Positions 15,978-25,665 are shown, counted from the first letter of the stretch. The stretch is DNA of 64,000 nucleotides from an uncultured Acetatifactor sp. (GCA_910578815.1 CAJTSE010000002.1:209683-273682), one strand, 5' to 3'. The notes: a model not told the origin generated them from the sequence alone. A program made the numbers and translations.

Positions 15978-17624
15978 TTATCTACTCCCCGTCTCCATAC
16001 TCTGCTGAATTTCCTTATTTTGATTGAAAGGCTGAAAACCATCCCTCCTGTCCGTCCGAAAGGGTGCAAGGGGTATGCCTTCGGCTCCGTAGACTGCCAC
16101 ATCAGCATAGTTGGTCCACAAATATCTTGCATAAGCAGGAAAGGGAATCCCCGGAGCGGATACACGGATTTTGTCGCCACAGATTTTCACCTGAGCCGGT
16201 ACATACTTTCCATCCTCTCCCGCCACTTCAAATCCCAAACCGGATGCAGGATAAGCATCTTTGTCATATCCCGGCCGTTTCACGTCCTCCGGCTCTTTTA
16301 CGATAAAGCCGCCCTCTGCATGTTTAAAGTGCAGAATCAGCTCTCCTTCTCCGTATTCGGTGTACTCAAAAAGAGGGCCTGCAGCTCCCGGCACGTTTTC
16401 AAAGCCATAAACCAGCTTCAACGCCTGGCTGCACATTCTCTCACCTACTTCCCGTTTCCTCTTGGGGTGAATATCATTATACACGCCCTGATCAATGATG
16501 CAGGTCATGGCTGTATTCTTTATGGTATCACCGACTCTTGACTGAGCCTCCCTGATCAGGCACCAGTTCTTATAATCCGGATCCTGTTTGTATCGGTGCA
16601 TGGGAAGCTGGGCAAAGATAAAGGGCAGGGAATCATCCCTCCAGTCCTCCCTCCATTGCTCGATCAGGCGGGTAAACAGCTTACGGTAAAGAGCGGGCAG
16701 ATGATCGTCGCTCTCCCCCTGGTAATAGATAAATCCCCTCAGGGAATAAGGCATAATCCGCTTCAACATGCACTCATACAGCCCGCCCGGCCGAAAGGGA
16801 TTGCTGCAGCCCATAGGGCCCGGCCATCTACACTCGCCTGCACGCTCCAGCACCTCGGACCACTCCATTTCCGGATCCTCCGCATAGCATTCCTGCGCCC
16901 TTCTATCAAATTCCGCCTGATATACGAGATATTCGTCATATTCCCTGCGCTGCTCTTCCTCCGTCTTTCCTGCCACCGCAGCCTCATAGGTATCCAAATA
17001 TACTTTTAATTCCCGGTCTCCGGCAATGGCTTCTTTGGGCATCCAGGCAGACGCAGAGGTTCCGCCCCAGTTGCAGCCGATGATGCCCACCGGCACCTTC
17101 AGCATCTCCTGCAGCCCGGCGCCGAAAAAGTATCCCACCGCGGACCAGTATTTCGTTCCCTGATCTCCAAAACATTCCCAGCCCGTCTTTTCCTCAGAGC
17201 GGAAAAATTCCTCATCCATATATGCCTTTTTCTGGGTATAGTAAAAGCGGATCATGGAATTGGCCGGACGGTTTAATACTTCTTTCTCCGTGCAGTTCTG
17301 CAGTTCAAATTCCATGTTGGACTGGCCGCCCGCAAGCCACACTTCTCCGATTGCAATATCCTGCCGCTTAATCTCTTCCTTCCCACAGGTAACACACATG
17401 GTATGATCAACACCAGCCTCAAGGGGCGACAATAAAATTTCGAATCGGCCCTTCCTCACAAATCCGCTGCCACGGCTCTCCTGCACTTCGCCGTCTCCCA
17501 GCTTTTTCCCACCGATTACTGCCTCCACCCGCTCCCCTTCCGGGCCGTTGCCAAACACTGCAATATTTCTGCCCCTCTGTAAAACGCTTTTGTCGCTGAA
17601 AACCGCCGCCAGCTTTAATTCCAT
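15978..17624 (-). CDS. SGNH-type sialate O-acetylesterase family carbohydrate esterase
   Basis: A 548-residue esterase. The nucleophile serine lies in LAGGQSNMEFEL near residue 98, the second block is IGCNWGGTSASAWMP, and the C-terminal catalytic Asp-x-x-His pair is in YNDIHPKRK. An N-terminal beta domain (MELKLAAVFSDKSVLQRG) precedes it, as usual in this family. There is no signal peptide, so it acts in the cytosol and removes acetyl groups from imported sugars. The ATG at 17624 follows AAAGGAGAGG. Members of this family deacetylate sialic acids, xylan or xyloglucan oligosaccharides. The substrate cannot be told here, but the glucan locus 20 kb away makes plant oligosaccharides reasonable. 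Confidence 0.85.
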   Translation of the reverse strand: MELKLAAVFSDKSVLQRGRNIAVFGNGPEGERVEAVIGGKKLGDGEVQESRGSGFVRKGRFEILLSPLEAGVDHTMCVTCGKEEIKRQDIAIGEVWLAGGQSNMEFELQNCTEKEVLNRPANSMIRFYYTQKKAYMDEEFFRSEEKTGWECFGDQGTKYWSAVGYFFGAGLQEMLKVPVGIIGCNWGGTSASAWMPKEAIAGDRELKVYLDTYEAAVAGKTEEEQRREYDEYLVYQAEFDRRAQECYAEDPEMEWSEVLERAGECRWPGPMGCSNPFRPGGLYECMLKRIMPYSLRGFIYYQGESDDHLPALYRKLFTRLIEQWREDWRDDSLPFIFAQLPMHRYKQDPDYKNWCLIREAQSRVGDTIKNTAMTCIIDQGVYNDIHPKRKREVGERMCSQALKLVYGFENVPGAAGPLFEYTEYGEGELILHFKHAEGGFIVKEPEDVKRPGYDKDAYPASGLGFEVAGEDGKYVPAQVKICGDKIRVSAPGIPFPAYARYLWTNYADVAVYGAEGIPLAPFRTDRRDGFQPFNQNKEIQQSMETGSR

Positions 17625-17689
17625 GTAATCCTCTCCTTTCACATAAAAAGCAACCATAACATATATGGCTGCCTCAAAATACACTGATA

Positions 17690-18139
17690 TTACTTCTGCA
17701 CGTACTGAATTCCGCAGGCATTGCATGACGAATAATAGCCCCCGTCCTCTTCCCGCACAAAGAGCAGCTTACCACAGCAGCTGCATCTGCGAATCCGGAT
17801 GCCTGTACCCTGACCTTCGAGAATCTCCCCTGAATACTCAGACCCACCCTTCCGGACAGACTGCTTCCCGGTCTCCGCATCGTCTAAAACCCCCTGAGTT
17901 TCCTCACGGAGCGCCGCTTTTTTCAACTCAGGCCTTTCAAATGCACCCTGAGCTTCACCGTGGTCTGACCCTTTCTTTGACTCCGGTTTTTCAAAAGTTT
18001 CTCCAGCTTCCTCATGGACTTCATCCCCTTCCGGTTCCGGCTGGCCCAGAGACTCCGGCAGCTCCCCAAAATCTTCTTCCAAACCAAACAGGGTAAGCTG
18101 CCCGTCATCGTCGAAATTATCAAATATTCCAATGTCCAT
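17690..18139 (-). CDS. Small acidic protein with C-terminal zinc finger
   Basis: A 149-residue protein beginning MDIGIFDNFDDDGQLTLF. Residues about 25-95 are charged and weakly repetitive (EKPESKKGS, ERPELKKAA). The C-terminus has RRCSCCGKLLF and CNACGIQY, a four-cysteine zinc finger. The ATG at 18139 follows AGAGGGG; the longer open frame to 18220 is unsupported. It lies 65 bp upstream of the esterase gene on the same strand. I do not recognise the family; a role in nucleic acid binding is only a guess. Confidence 0.7.
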   Translation of the reverse strand: MDIGIFDNFDDDGQLTLFGLEEDFGELPESLGQPEPEGDEVHEEAGETFEKPESKKGSDHGEAQGAFERPELKKAALREETQGVLDDAETGKQSVRKGGSEYSGEILEGQGTGIRIRRCSCCGKLLFVREEDGGYYSSCNACGIQYVQK

Positions 18140-18272
18140 ATGTATGCCCCTCTGTATCATCGGATGGCCGCTCGACCATTTCCTTGAGCCAATTATACCG
18201 TATGCTGCCTCCCTCTGCAAGGGCTGTCCGGAATTTGGCGGCTGTGCGAAAGCGTGTCGTACCTCACGCGGA

Positions 18273-18420
18273 TAACAGGCGGCAACCGACCGCTGTTCTC
18301 AATGCAGACTGTGCAAGACGTCGGTACTTTGCAAGCGTATTGTGCTTGCTTATGTACCGCTGCGTCGCGCCCCAAGCGAAAGCGTGTCTGCATGAGAATG
18401 ACGGTCGGTTGTCGCCGTCA
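18273..18420. repeat. MITE-like fold-back element B, short copy
   Basis: A 148-bp copy of the element at 10698-10924, without the three-hairpin insert. Its ends (ACAGGCGGCAACCGACCG and CGGTCGGTTGTCGCCGTCA) are inverted repeats of about 30 bp. The right end supplies the TGA stop codon of the adjacent HAD gene (18418-18420). Confidence 0.8.
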
Positions 18421-19242
18421 TCCCCTGCAGGTACACATCCAGTGCTGCTCAAGCCATTTTGCCACACTATCCTCATCATTCACGCCAATAACACCGGTGG
18501 CCCTTTTTTTCAATTCTTCATGAGCATTTTCCACAGCATAGCATTCGTCGGCTGCCTCGAACATGTCTATATCGTTTTTTCCGTCGCCGAACGCAACCAC
18601 CCTGTCGCATCCCAGCATGTTTTTCAGCCGGATCACCGCATTTGCCTTCGACGCCGCCCTGGGCATGATCTCCAGCCATTGCTCCTTGGAATAAATATCT
18701 CTTTGATACACACAATGATAAATATCTTTATATTTATCATAAAAAGGTTTCAGCTTTTCCGGCTCATCAATACAGGTAATATAAAAAACATCCCCTGCTT
18801 TCAATTCCTCCGTCGTGGAGACAACGTGCGTCCGAATATCACCCCTGCGGCTCTCCAGAAAAGAGATCGTACCCCGGTTGCCTTTTTCCGGTATCATGGA
18901 AAATTTTTCCGCCCCGTTAATATATGAGTAGACAATGGGATAAATCCCGTTGTCAAACAGCTCGTCCAGTACATTTTGTATCGTCCGGTCAAAATAACTG
19001 GCCGCCAGAATTTCTTCCGTAACATTATCCATAATAAACCCGCCGTTGTAGACAATCAGCGGAATCCTGACGTACAGACCCTTTGTAACCTTTTTTGCCG
19101 TCACCAGGGATCTTGCTGTGGCATAGGAAAAAATCATACCTTTTTCTACCAGACTGTTTATCACATCATTTGTGTATTCCGACGTCCTTTCATTGCTTCT
19201 AAGGAGCGTACCATCCAGATCAGATACATAAAGACATTTCAT
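18418..19242 (-). CDS. Cof-type HAD family phosphatase
   Basis: A 274-residue HAD-IIB hydrolase. Motif I is SDLDGTLL at residues 7-14, motif II is in the YATARS region, and motif IV is FGDGKNDIDMF near residue 218, with the lysine in SKANAV. It probably dephosphorylates sugar phosphates or flavin precursors; the substrate is unknown. The ATG at 19242 follows AGAGGG. The C-terminal residues WMCTCRG and the stop codon run into the end of a fold-back element, so the original C-terminus may have been replaced by the insertion. Confidence 0.9.
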   Translation of the reverse strand: MKCLYVSDLDGTLLRSNERTSEYTNDVINSLVEKGMIFSYATARSLVTAKKVTKGLYVRIPLIVYNGGFIMDNVTEEILAASYFDRTIQNVLDELFDNGIYPIVYSYINGAEKFSMIPEKGNRGTISFLESRRGDIRTHVVSTTEELKAGDVFYITCIDEPEKLKPFYDKYKDIYHCVYQRDIYSKEQWLEIMPRAASKANAVIRLKNMLGCDRVVAFGDGKNDIDMFEAADECYAVENAHEELKKRATGVIGVNDEDSVAKWLEQHWMCTCRG

Positions 19243-19398
19243 AGAAAACCCTCTTATACTGTGTATTTCTGGCTGTATATTACTGTATTTAATATCGTAT
19301 CAAAAAAAGCCCATTTTTGCAACCTGTGACTGCGTTTTTTTCAAACGCCCCGGCCTGAAAAGGAAACCTCCGTGCAAACTGTAAACACCAAGTTACAG

Positions 19399-19427
19399 TT
19401 GACACTCATCACGTTATATCTTATATT
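19399..19427 (+). promoter_or_regulatory. Promoter of the secreted CxxC peptide gene
   Basis: TTGACA (19399-19404), a 17-bp spacer and TATATT (19422-19427). The 5' leader then contains a 9-bp inverted repeat, ATCATTTAT (19447-19455) / ATAAATGAT (19471-19479). Confidence 0.8.
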
Positions 19428-19517
19428 ATTATTGTAGCTAGCATTTATCATTTATGCAAGCGCCGTTTTAATAAATGATTCCGGAATCAAACATTTTACG
19501 CGTTACAAAAAAGAAGA

Positions 19518-19829
19518 ATGAAAATGAAGAAGAGTATTGTACTAATTTTATCTGCTGTTATGTTGTTTGCCGCAATTCCTTTGCGCTCCCAGGCTGCACC
19601 AACAGCATGTCCTCTTTGCGGCAATCCTGATCTTTACGAAACACTAACGGAATGGGAATCCTTAAATGGTTATAGCCATCCTTACACTACCAGAGACGGA
19701 AAACCTGCTGGATGCACTGTGTACATTATGAAGGAATATTATTTCCGTTGCTGTTCTTAATGTACTTATGTCCAAAAGATTTATACAGGGGACAGTTACG
19801 AACGGCATTCAAAACCGCTTCATAACTGA
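19518..19829 (+). pseudogene. Small secreted CxxC protein, interrupted by an in-frame TAA
   Basis: The intact part (19518-19760) encodes 80 residues: a signal peptide (MKMKKSIVLILSAVMLFAAIP, cleavage near SQA-AP) and a short mature chain with CPLC near residue 33 and RCC at the end. A TAA at 19758-19760 stops it. The same frame continues for 22 codons (CTYVQKIYTGDSYERHSKPLHN) to a TGA at 19827-19829. Read through, the C-terminus has RCCS-x-CTYV, which would restore a second cysteine pair to match the first, so the TAA looks like a nonsense mutation in a gene of about 103 codons. It has a strong promoter and a weak ribosome site (AAGAAG). A real 80-residue peptide is the alternative. Confidence 0.6.
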
Positions 19830-19879
19830 TCTTCCGGTAGGCAATAAGCCTACTTCCGGTCATACCAGTGAAATAGATT

Positions 19880-19934
19880 TATGGGGGATGTCGCATTGCT
19901 CCTAGGCATCCCCTATAAGTTATTTTATTTGTAC
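19880..19934 (+). terminator. Intrinsic terminator after the CxxC peptide gene
   Basis: TATGGGGGATG (about 19880-19890) pairs with CATCCCCTATA (19907-19916), then AGTTATTTTATTT. It lies 20-50 bp before the next gene's start, so the next gene may depend on read-through or on a promoter that I did not find. Confidence 0.7.
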
Positions 19935-19953
19935 AAAATGAGAGGATCGTATC

Positions 19954-22383
19954 ATGAGGCGGAAACTGTTTTTACTTTTTATTGCATTGACCACTGTGCT
20001 GACAGGCTGTAGAGAATCTGGGAACGGCAGCTTACAAAGCAGCAGCACCGAAGGCACTGAGAGCAACGTACCGAGCGCCGAAATTCCGCAGACGCCGCCC
20101 AGACCCGAATTGGACTGGCGGACAGACACCTGGAATTTTGGCAGCCTCTCGGTGACAAATCATGCCCTTTACCTTCAGGACTTTATGCAGGATGCGTCAC
20201 CCTGCCCTGCCGGTTATGAAATCATCTCCAGCTCCTTTTCATATCAGGCTGATGCCTTCTACCGGCTGGATCTGCTGGAACAAAGATATATATCAGAAGA
20301 GGGGCCGGAAATAAAAAGGGAATATTTTCTAAGCTGTTATGACGGCGGGGCAATGGAAATATGGCATAAAACGTTACCCGTTCCGAAGCTGGAGGAATAC
20401 GATAAGGCAGAAGTATCCTATGCCAAAATGGATGTGGTCAGCGATAACGAACTGGTTCTGTTTTTCAGCATATATGACGGGGAAGGTATGGTTACTGCCT
20501 ATCCTGCCGTACACATGGACCTGGACGGAAATCAGCTGTCCGTCACGGATCTGCTTCCGGCCATGAAGGAAAGCGGCCTTGAGATCCTGCCGCTGTTTAA
20601 CTACAAAAGTGTCTGCGCCGACCGGCAGGGATGCTATTATCTCCTGCCGGATTCTGCCCTGACCGGGCTGGAGCCAGGCAGAATTCTGGTGCTGGACGCC
20701 CAGGGAACCCAGACAGCCTTCCTGGGCTCCGCAGAAAATGATTCTTCTGTCAATGTCGCCATAGATTCCGACGGGAGCGCCGTGGTTATGAAAGACCCTG
20801 ACGGAAATGCTCTGTTCCGTATTTATAATTACGGTCGGCAGGAAATGTGCCTGATCGGCTACCGTCCAGAAACCGGAGAAAAGCTATATGCACAGATACA
20901 GGCGGAGCCTATGGCTCCCATGGCCCTGGGGGCCGACGGCTATCTGTACTACAGTACAGGTGCCGGAAATCTGTACCGCTGGGATCTCTACACGGGAGAC
21001 AGAGAGTTCTGTGTCAATTATCAGAGTCTTGGACTGGAAAATTCCTTCGGCCTGCTGCTGGGTGAAGGCAAGGGCGGGCAGCTGTCCTTTTTAGACTGCG
21101 GCCTGGGCGTCAGCGCCAGACTGTATCAGCTGGGTACGGATCCGGGAATGGCCAAAAGTGCAATCCGCATAGTAAGCCTCACAAGGGATACCTGCCAATA
21201 CATTTCCGAATGTGCCCTTGACTACTCCGCAGAACGCCCAGATTATATCATCAGCCTGGAAAAGCCGGGCCTGGAAGGCCTGCGGTACAACGCCGCGATG
21301 CAGGCGGTCAGTGATTATCGGACCAGAGCGCTGGCGGACCTGACAGCGGGCAAAGGTGCAGATATGTATTATGTAACGGCCAGCGATATGGAGATGCTGT
21401 ATGAGAAGGGTATACTGGCGGACCTGTCCGATGTCCTGCCGCAGGAATATTTAGATGCCCTCTTTCCCGGCTTTTTAGAATGCGGAGTCATCGACGGAAA
21501 GCAGATAGGACTTCCTCCCGAAGGCTATGTCACCATAGTGATGGCGGACAATTCCCTCTGGCCCGGTGAGAGCTGGAGCTGGGATGAAGCCATGGCAGTC
21601 AAAGAAGCAAATCCTCAGCGGGAGCAGCTGATGGTTATGCTTGGCAACGGCTCGCCCGCCCGGCTCTATGGCGCAGGCAAAGAGGTCATGCTGCAGGAAA
21701 TATATCTGCCTTACCTGACGGAAACTCCCTTCCTGAACGTGGATGCCGGAACCTGTGATTTTAACAGCCCCCGGTTTATCAGGCTGCTGGAAATGCTGAA
21801 TGGCACCCCGTGCTTTTATTCGTCAATGGCGGATATACCACAGGAACCGTCTGCTGTAGCCTTTATGGCAGATGTCACAAATTTTCCTGCTTTTTCACGT
21901 ATAATGAACGCATCCGGTGAAAATTATCATCCGGTTGGATACCCTGCGGAAAAGGACGGAGGAAGCTATTGGTCCTGCGATTATTATCTGGTAGTGAATA
22001 AGAATACTGCATACATGGAGCAGATCAAAGAATATCTGATCTCCCTGTATAATTATGAGCGACAGCGTGACAAAATTCATTATGCAGTCCGAAACGATCT
22101 GATGCCGGAGCTGTTAAAGGAAGACGTGTACTCATCCCTGCCCAGACTCGTGTACGGGTGGTCTGTCTGGACCCCTGTTGAATTAAAGCCAGACGGCACC
22201 GCCTGGGACCAGGAATATCTGGAGCTGCTGAACACGGCCAAACCCTATCGGCATGTGGACACCGCCATAAAAAGCATCATCCTGGAAGAGGCCGGGGCTT
22301 ATTTTTCCGGAGATCAGGACGCAGAAACCGTGGCTGCTCAGATCCAGAATCGGGTACAGCTATATCTGGATGAACGGAAATAA
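19954..22383 (+). CDS. Large lipoprotein with extracellular solute-binding-like C-terminal domain
   Basis: An 809-residue lipoprotein with lipobox VLTGC near residue 19 and a Ser/Thr/Pro linker. Residues about 60-400 have repeated short strands such as GADGYLYYSTGAGNLYRW, consistent with a beta-propeller. Residues about 400-800 resemble family 1 sugar-binding proteins (VSDYRTRALADLTAGKGADMYYV, then GILADLSDVLP and a long helical C-terminus). No permease is adjacent, so it may be a sensor or an orphan binding protein. The ATG at 19954 follows GAGAGG. It converges with the debranching enzyme gene, 16 bp away. Confidence 0.75.
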   Translation: MRRKLFLLFIALTTVLTGCRESGNGSLQSSSTEGTESNVPSAEIPQTPPRPELDWRTDTWNFGSLSVTNHALYLQDFMQDASPCPAGYEIISSSFSYQADAFYRLDLLEQRYISEEGPEIKREYFLSCYDGGAMEIWHKTLPVPKLEEYDKAEVSYAKMDVVSDNELVLFFSIYDGEGMVTAYPAVHMDLDGNQLSVTDLLPAMKESGLEILPLFNYKSVCADRQGCYYLLPDSALTGLEPGRILVLDAQGTQTAFLGSAENDSSVNVAIDSDGSAVVMKDPDGNALFRIYNYGRQEMCLIGYRPETGEKLYAQIQAEPMAPMALGADGYLYYSTGAGNLYRWDLYTGDREFCVNYQSLGLENSFGLLLGEGKGGQLSFLDCGLGVSARLYQLGTDPGMAKSAIRIVSLTRDTCQYISECALDYSAERPDYIISLEKPGLEGLRYNAAMQAVSDYRTRALADLTAGKGADMYYVTASDMEMLYEKGILADLSDVLPQEYLDALFPGFLECGVIDGKQIGLPPEGYVTIVMADNSLWPGESWSWDEAMAVKEANPQREQLMVMLGNGSPARLYGAGKEVMLQEIYLPYLTETPFLNVDAGTCDFNSPRFIRLLEMLNGTPCFYSSMADIPQEPSAVAFMADVTNFPAFSRIMNASGENYHPVGYPAEKDGGSYWSCDYYLVVNKNTAYMEQIKEYLISLYNYERQRDKIHYAVRNDLMPELLKEDVYSSLPRLVYGWSVWTPVELKPDGTAWDQEYLELLNTAKPYRHVDTAIKSIILEEAGAYFSGDQDAETVAAQIQNRVQLYLDERK

Positions 22384-22399
22384 GCGTTAAGAAGCTGGT

Positions 22400-24439
22400 T
22401 CAGCCTTCCAGAGCCTCATACACTCTTAACAGCTCCCCCACGCTCCATGCCTGAGCAAAGCAGCCCTTGGAGGAAACCGGGCGCTCCCCGTCGTAAATCT
22501 CCGGCAGCTGACCGATACACCCCTCCCGCAGAGCCGCCGTTATACTTTCCAGCTGTGTTTTAACGTGAGCCTTTGCCGCTGCCGAATAATCATTTACCTT
22601 CAAATACGCAAGGTAATAACCGCCCAGAGGATGGGTCCAGACCGTCCCCTGATGATAGGCCAGATCCCTTTTTACCTGCTCGCCCCCGTAAAAGGGCTGA
22701 AACTCCGGGTCCGCCGGGTCAAGGGTTCTTAAGCCTAACGGCGTATACAGCTTTCGGAACACGGTTTCCACCACCTGCTTTTCCTGCTCTCTGTCCAACA
22801 GCGAAAAAGGAAGGGATACTGCCCAGATCTGATTACAGCGAATCTGGGTATCCGGACACACGGCCTTCCCTGCCTCCCCGGACAGTACATCCTTCAGGCA
22901 TCCTTCCGCTTCATTCCAGAATTTTTCCCGGAAGCTCTTCCCTGTCAGCTCTGCCATGGCCCTGTAATCCGTACCGTTCTCTGTAACCTCACCCTTAAGC
23001 CTGCCTTGAAAAAAGTCCATGATACATAAAACATTATACCAATAAGCATTGATCTCCACCGGCTTGCCGTGACGGGGCGTCGGCAGAATATCCCCGATCC
23101 GGACATCCATCCAAGTCACCTGGTCGTACCCTTCTCCTGCACGGATCAGCCCGTCCTCTTCCATGGCGATATTGAAATCCGTTCCCCTTTGATACCAGTC
23201 CACGATTTCCTGCATCACCGTCCAAGCTCCGGTTACGAAGGCCTTGTCCTTTGTTCGCATGTAGTATTCATACACCGCAATAATGAACAAAAGCGCCGCA
23301 TCCACCGTATTATACCAGGGCTCCTGTTTTCCCTCAGGAAACAGATTCGGCATCAGTCCCTTTTTAGAATACATCATAAAAGTCCGCAGAATACTTTCCG
23401 CCACATCATAGCGTTTTGTGGAAAGACAGCATCCGGGCAGGGAAATCATAGTATCCCTTCCCCAATCCTCAAAAAAAGGATAGCCTGCCAGTATGGTTCG
23501 GTTGTCCGTGGAAGCACGGTAGGAAATAAACTGATCCGCCGCCACAGCCAGGGTCCCAGCCGTCTCATCCTGAAATCCTGCCCTTTTCCGCAGACCGGCC
23601 CTGTATTCCGTTAAGCCTTCCGCCATCCGCAGGACTCCACCCGTGCCGCTTTTCAAGCTCCAGCTCTCGGACACAGGCGCCGCGCCGTATATGATTTCGC
23701 CCATAAGCCTTTCCCCCGGCTGAGCTTCAAATACAATACTATGGTTTTCCGCTGTACAGCCGGTTTCTCCCCTGCCGTCGCAGACATCATATGCGTAATA
23801 CAGATCCGTCCGAAAGTTTAAAGGCTGCTCTGACAGAAAGCCGTTTGTCTCCAAATACAGGCATCGGCCACCGGAACGTATTATCGCCTGGCTGCATCCC
23901 CGCGCCGGCTGTCCGACTGGATCCGCTTTCTCAAACACAAATTCCTGCACTTCCGAAAGCCGTTCTCCCTTGGGTACAAATTCCATCTGCGGGATCACCT
24001 GAAACGCCGCGGCCTTCCCCGAACGATTTATGATCTCATAAGAAACGCCCACCGTATTCTCGTTTACGGCAAGCACTACTGTCTTTATAACCTCCACTCC
24101 CTCCGCCTCATAGCGCCAGACCGGGTAATCTTCATAAGTAAAACCAGACAAAAAGCAAAACCCCGTCTCTCTGGCAGTATGATCCGCAAAATCCTGAGTG
24201 GAAAGGTGCATCCTTTTCTCGCCCGAAATCAGAATCTCTTCCAGTCTGTGTATCATGTTATAACGATGATTCGGCGCCTCCGCCGCAATACAGCTCATAA
24301 GCAGGGCATGGTCGTTCCTGGTACAGGAGCCGGCCATCGTAAGAGAAGAAAATCCCCCCAGGCCGTTCGTCATCAGATAACAGTTTTCCTCTCCCCGCTC
24401 CATTGTCTTAAAATCCTGCCTGCCATAAATAAATTTCAC
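22400..24439 (-). CDS. Amylo-alpha-1,6-glucosidase / glycogen debranching enzyme
   Basis: A 679-residue GDE family enzyme (GDE N-terminal beta domain, then an alpha/alpha-barrel related to GH133). Conserved blocks are CYLMTNGLGGFSS near the N-terminus, YPFFEDWGRDTMISLPG near residue 330, and YHQGTVWTHPLGGYY near 615. It hydrolyses alpha-1,6 branch points in glycogen or in imported limit dextrins, in the cytosol. I chose the GTG at 24439 because GGGAGGG precedes it by 7 bp; the ATG at 24463 lacks a site. It is divergent from a LacI regulator and probably under its control. Confidence 0.9.
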   Translation of the reverse strand: MKFIYGRQDFKTMERGEENCYLMTNGLGGFSSLTMAGSCTRNDHALLMSCIAAEAPNHRYNMIHRLEEILISGEKRMHLSTQDFADHTARETGFCFLSGFTYEDYPVWRYEAEGVEVIKTVVLAVNENTVGVSYEIINRSGKAAAFQVIPQMEFVPKGERLSEVQEFVFEKADPVGQPARGCSQAIIRSGGRCLYLETNGFLSEQPLNFRTDLYYAYDVCDGRGETGCTAENHSIVFEAQPGERLMGEIIYGAAPVSESWSLKSGTGGVLRMAEGLTEYRAGLRKRAGFQDETAGTLAVAADQFISYRASTDNRTILAGYPFFEDWGRDTMISLPGCCLSTKRYDVAESILRTFMMYSKKGLMPNLFPEGKQEPWYNTVDAALLFIIAVYEYYMRTKDKAFVTGAWTVMQEIVDWYQRGTDFNIAMEEDGLIRAGEGYDQVTWMDVRIGDILPTPRHGKPVEINAYWYNVLCIMDFFQGRLKGEVTENGTDYRAMAELTGKSFREKFWNEAEGCLKDVLSGEAGKAVCPDTQIRCNQIWAVSLPFSLLDREQEKQVVETVFRKLYTPLGLRTLDPADPEFQPFYGGEQVKRDLAYHQGTVWTHPLGGYYLAYLKVNDYSAAAKAHVKTQLESITAALREGCIGQLPEIYDGERPVSSKGCFAQAWSVGELLRVYEALEG

Positions 24440-24551
24440 TGTAAGCCCTCCCTGTATTGTCATACTGCCGGCCCAAATCTTCCTGGTGCCTTGGAAAACC
24501 TTTTGACCTTACATACTTAGGATGGTATCACAGAATCATCCCCTGCGTCAA

Positions 24552-24570
24552 CGAAACGATTTCCGTTTCG
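24552..24570. promoter_or_regulatory. LacI-type operator candidate
   Basis: CGAAACG (24552-24558) and CGTTTCG (24564-24570) form a perfect 7-bp inverted repeat with a 5-nt gap. It lies in the divergent region between the debranching enzyme and the LacI gene, upstream of both. Confidence 0.6.
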
Positions 24571-24592
24571 AAACTGCCGTAAACTAATTTCG

Positions 24593-24621
24593 TTGTACTT
24601 TACTGAATTTTCTGGTATAAT
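24593..24621 (+). promoter_or_regulatory. Promoter of lacI-family gene
   Basis: TTGTAC (24593-24598), a 17-bp spacer ending in the extended TGG, and TATAAT (24616-24621), 45 bp before the start codon. Confidence 0.8.
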
Positions 24622-24666
24622 AGAGTAAATGCTTCCGCCGTGAATCGAAAGGAGTTTCGTTACTTT

Positions 24667-25665
24667 ATGGTTACGATCAACGACATTGCCGCAAAACTGG
24701 GTGTATCTAAAAGCACGGTGTCCAAGGGCCTGAACAACGCCACGGACATCAGTGATGAGATGCGTAAAAAAATTCTTGAGACCGCAGTAGAGCTGGGATA
24801 CCACAATAAACGCCTGCTATGTCGGGAAAAAAAGCTTTGTATCATTGTGGAAAACATGGATTACCTGACACCGGATCAGTTCGGCTACGACATCATCCTG
24901 GGCTTTCGGCAAATGGCGGAGCCCGAAGGCTGGACCGTAAATATCGTGCCCGTTGACAAGGACTTTCAACGTCAGATTCCTTATGGCGTATTCATGATAC
25001 AGAACGGTTATCTTGGCGCTTTTATCCTCGGCTTTTCCCTGATCGACCCCTGGATGACTGAGCTTGCCGCCAGCAAGATCCCCGCCGTCCTCTATGACAA
25101 TCAGATTGACGGCAACCCCAGAATCGCTTCGGTGGGATGCGACAGCCAGGAGGGCTTTGACCAGGCGGTAAAACACCTTCTTGATCTGGGACATAGAAAA
25201 ATAGGACTTCTATCCGGGCCCTTGGAATCTTACATATTAAAAGCAAGATACAATGCCTATATAAACGCTCTGTCAAAGTACAACCTGGAGATCAACGAAG
25301 AGTATATCGGCCTTGGGTACTACGTCTGCGACTCCACCAAGGAACATGTGCAGCGCATGTACAACCTTGGCGTGACAGCCATCATCTTTTCCCATGACAT
25401 CCGCGCCATCTCCGCCATCACGGAATGTATGAACCGCAGGATTCACATCCCCGACGATTTGAGCATCATCGGCTTTGACGACCTGCCCATGACCGCATTT
25501 ACGGATCCTCCCCTGACCACCATTCGTCAGGACCGCATTGCCCTAGGCAAGGCCGGCTGGTACGCCATATCCTGCCTGCTGAATCATCTGCCCATCAGCT
25601 CCGTCATGCTGCGGGCTCCACTGATTGTCAGAAGCTCTACCGGGCCTGTCCGGCGGCAGACATGA
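24667..25665 (+). CDS. LacI family transcriptional regulator
   Basis: A 332-residue repressor. The HTH is at residues 2-25 (VTINDIAAKLGVSKSTVSKGLNN), followed by the hinge and a periplasmic-binding-like effector domain with ASVGCDSQEGFDQAVKHLLDLGHRKIGLL and the C-terminal IIGFDDLPM. I chose the ATG at 24667 (ribosome site AAGGAG, 12 bp upstream) over a GTG at 24640. It likely controls the divergent debranching enzyme and perhaps the downstream oligo-1,6-glucosidase. The effector is unknown, presumably a malto-oligosaccharide. Confidence 0.92.
   Translation: MVTINDIAAKLGVSKSTVSKGLNNATDISDEMRKKILETAVELGYHNKRLLCREKKLCIIVENMDYLTPDQFGYDIILGFRQMAEPEGWTVNIVPVDKDFQRQIPYGVFMIQNGYLGAFILGFSLIDPWMTELAASKIPAVLYDNQIDGNPRIASVGCDSQEGFDQAVKHLLDLGHRKIGLLSGPLESYILKARYNAYINALSKYNLEINEEYIGLGYYVCDSTKEHVQRMYNLGVTAIIFSHDIRAISAITECMNRRIHIPDDLSIIGFDDLPMTAFTDPPLTTIRQDRIALGKAGWYAISCLLNHLPISSVMLRAPLIVRSSTGPVRRQT

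Noticed and set aside
24640..24666. GTG start for the first LacI regulator
   Set aside because: AAGGAG lies downstream of this GTG and upstream of the ATG at 24667, and LacI proteins normally begin right at the HTH.
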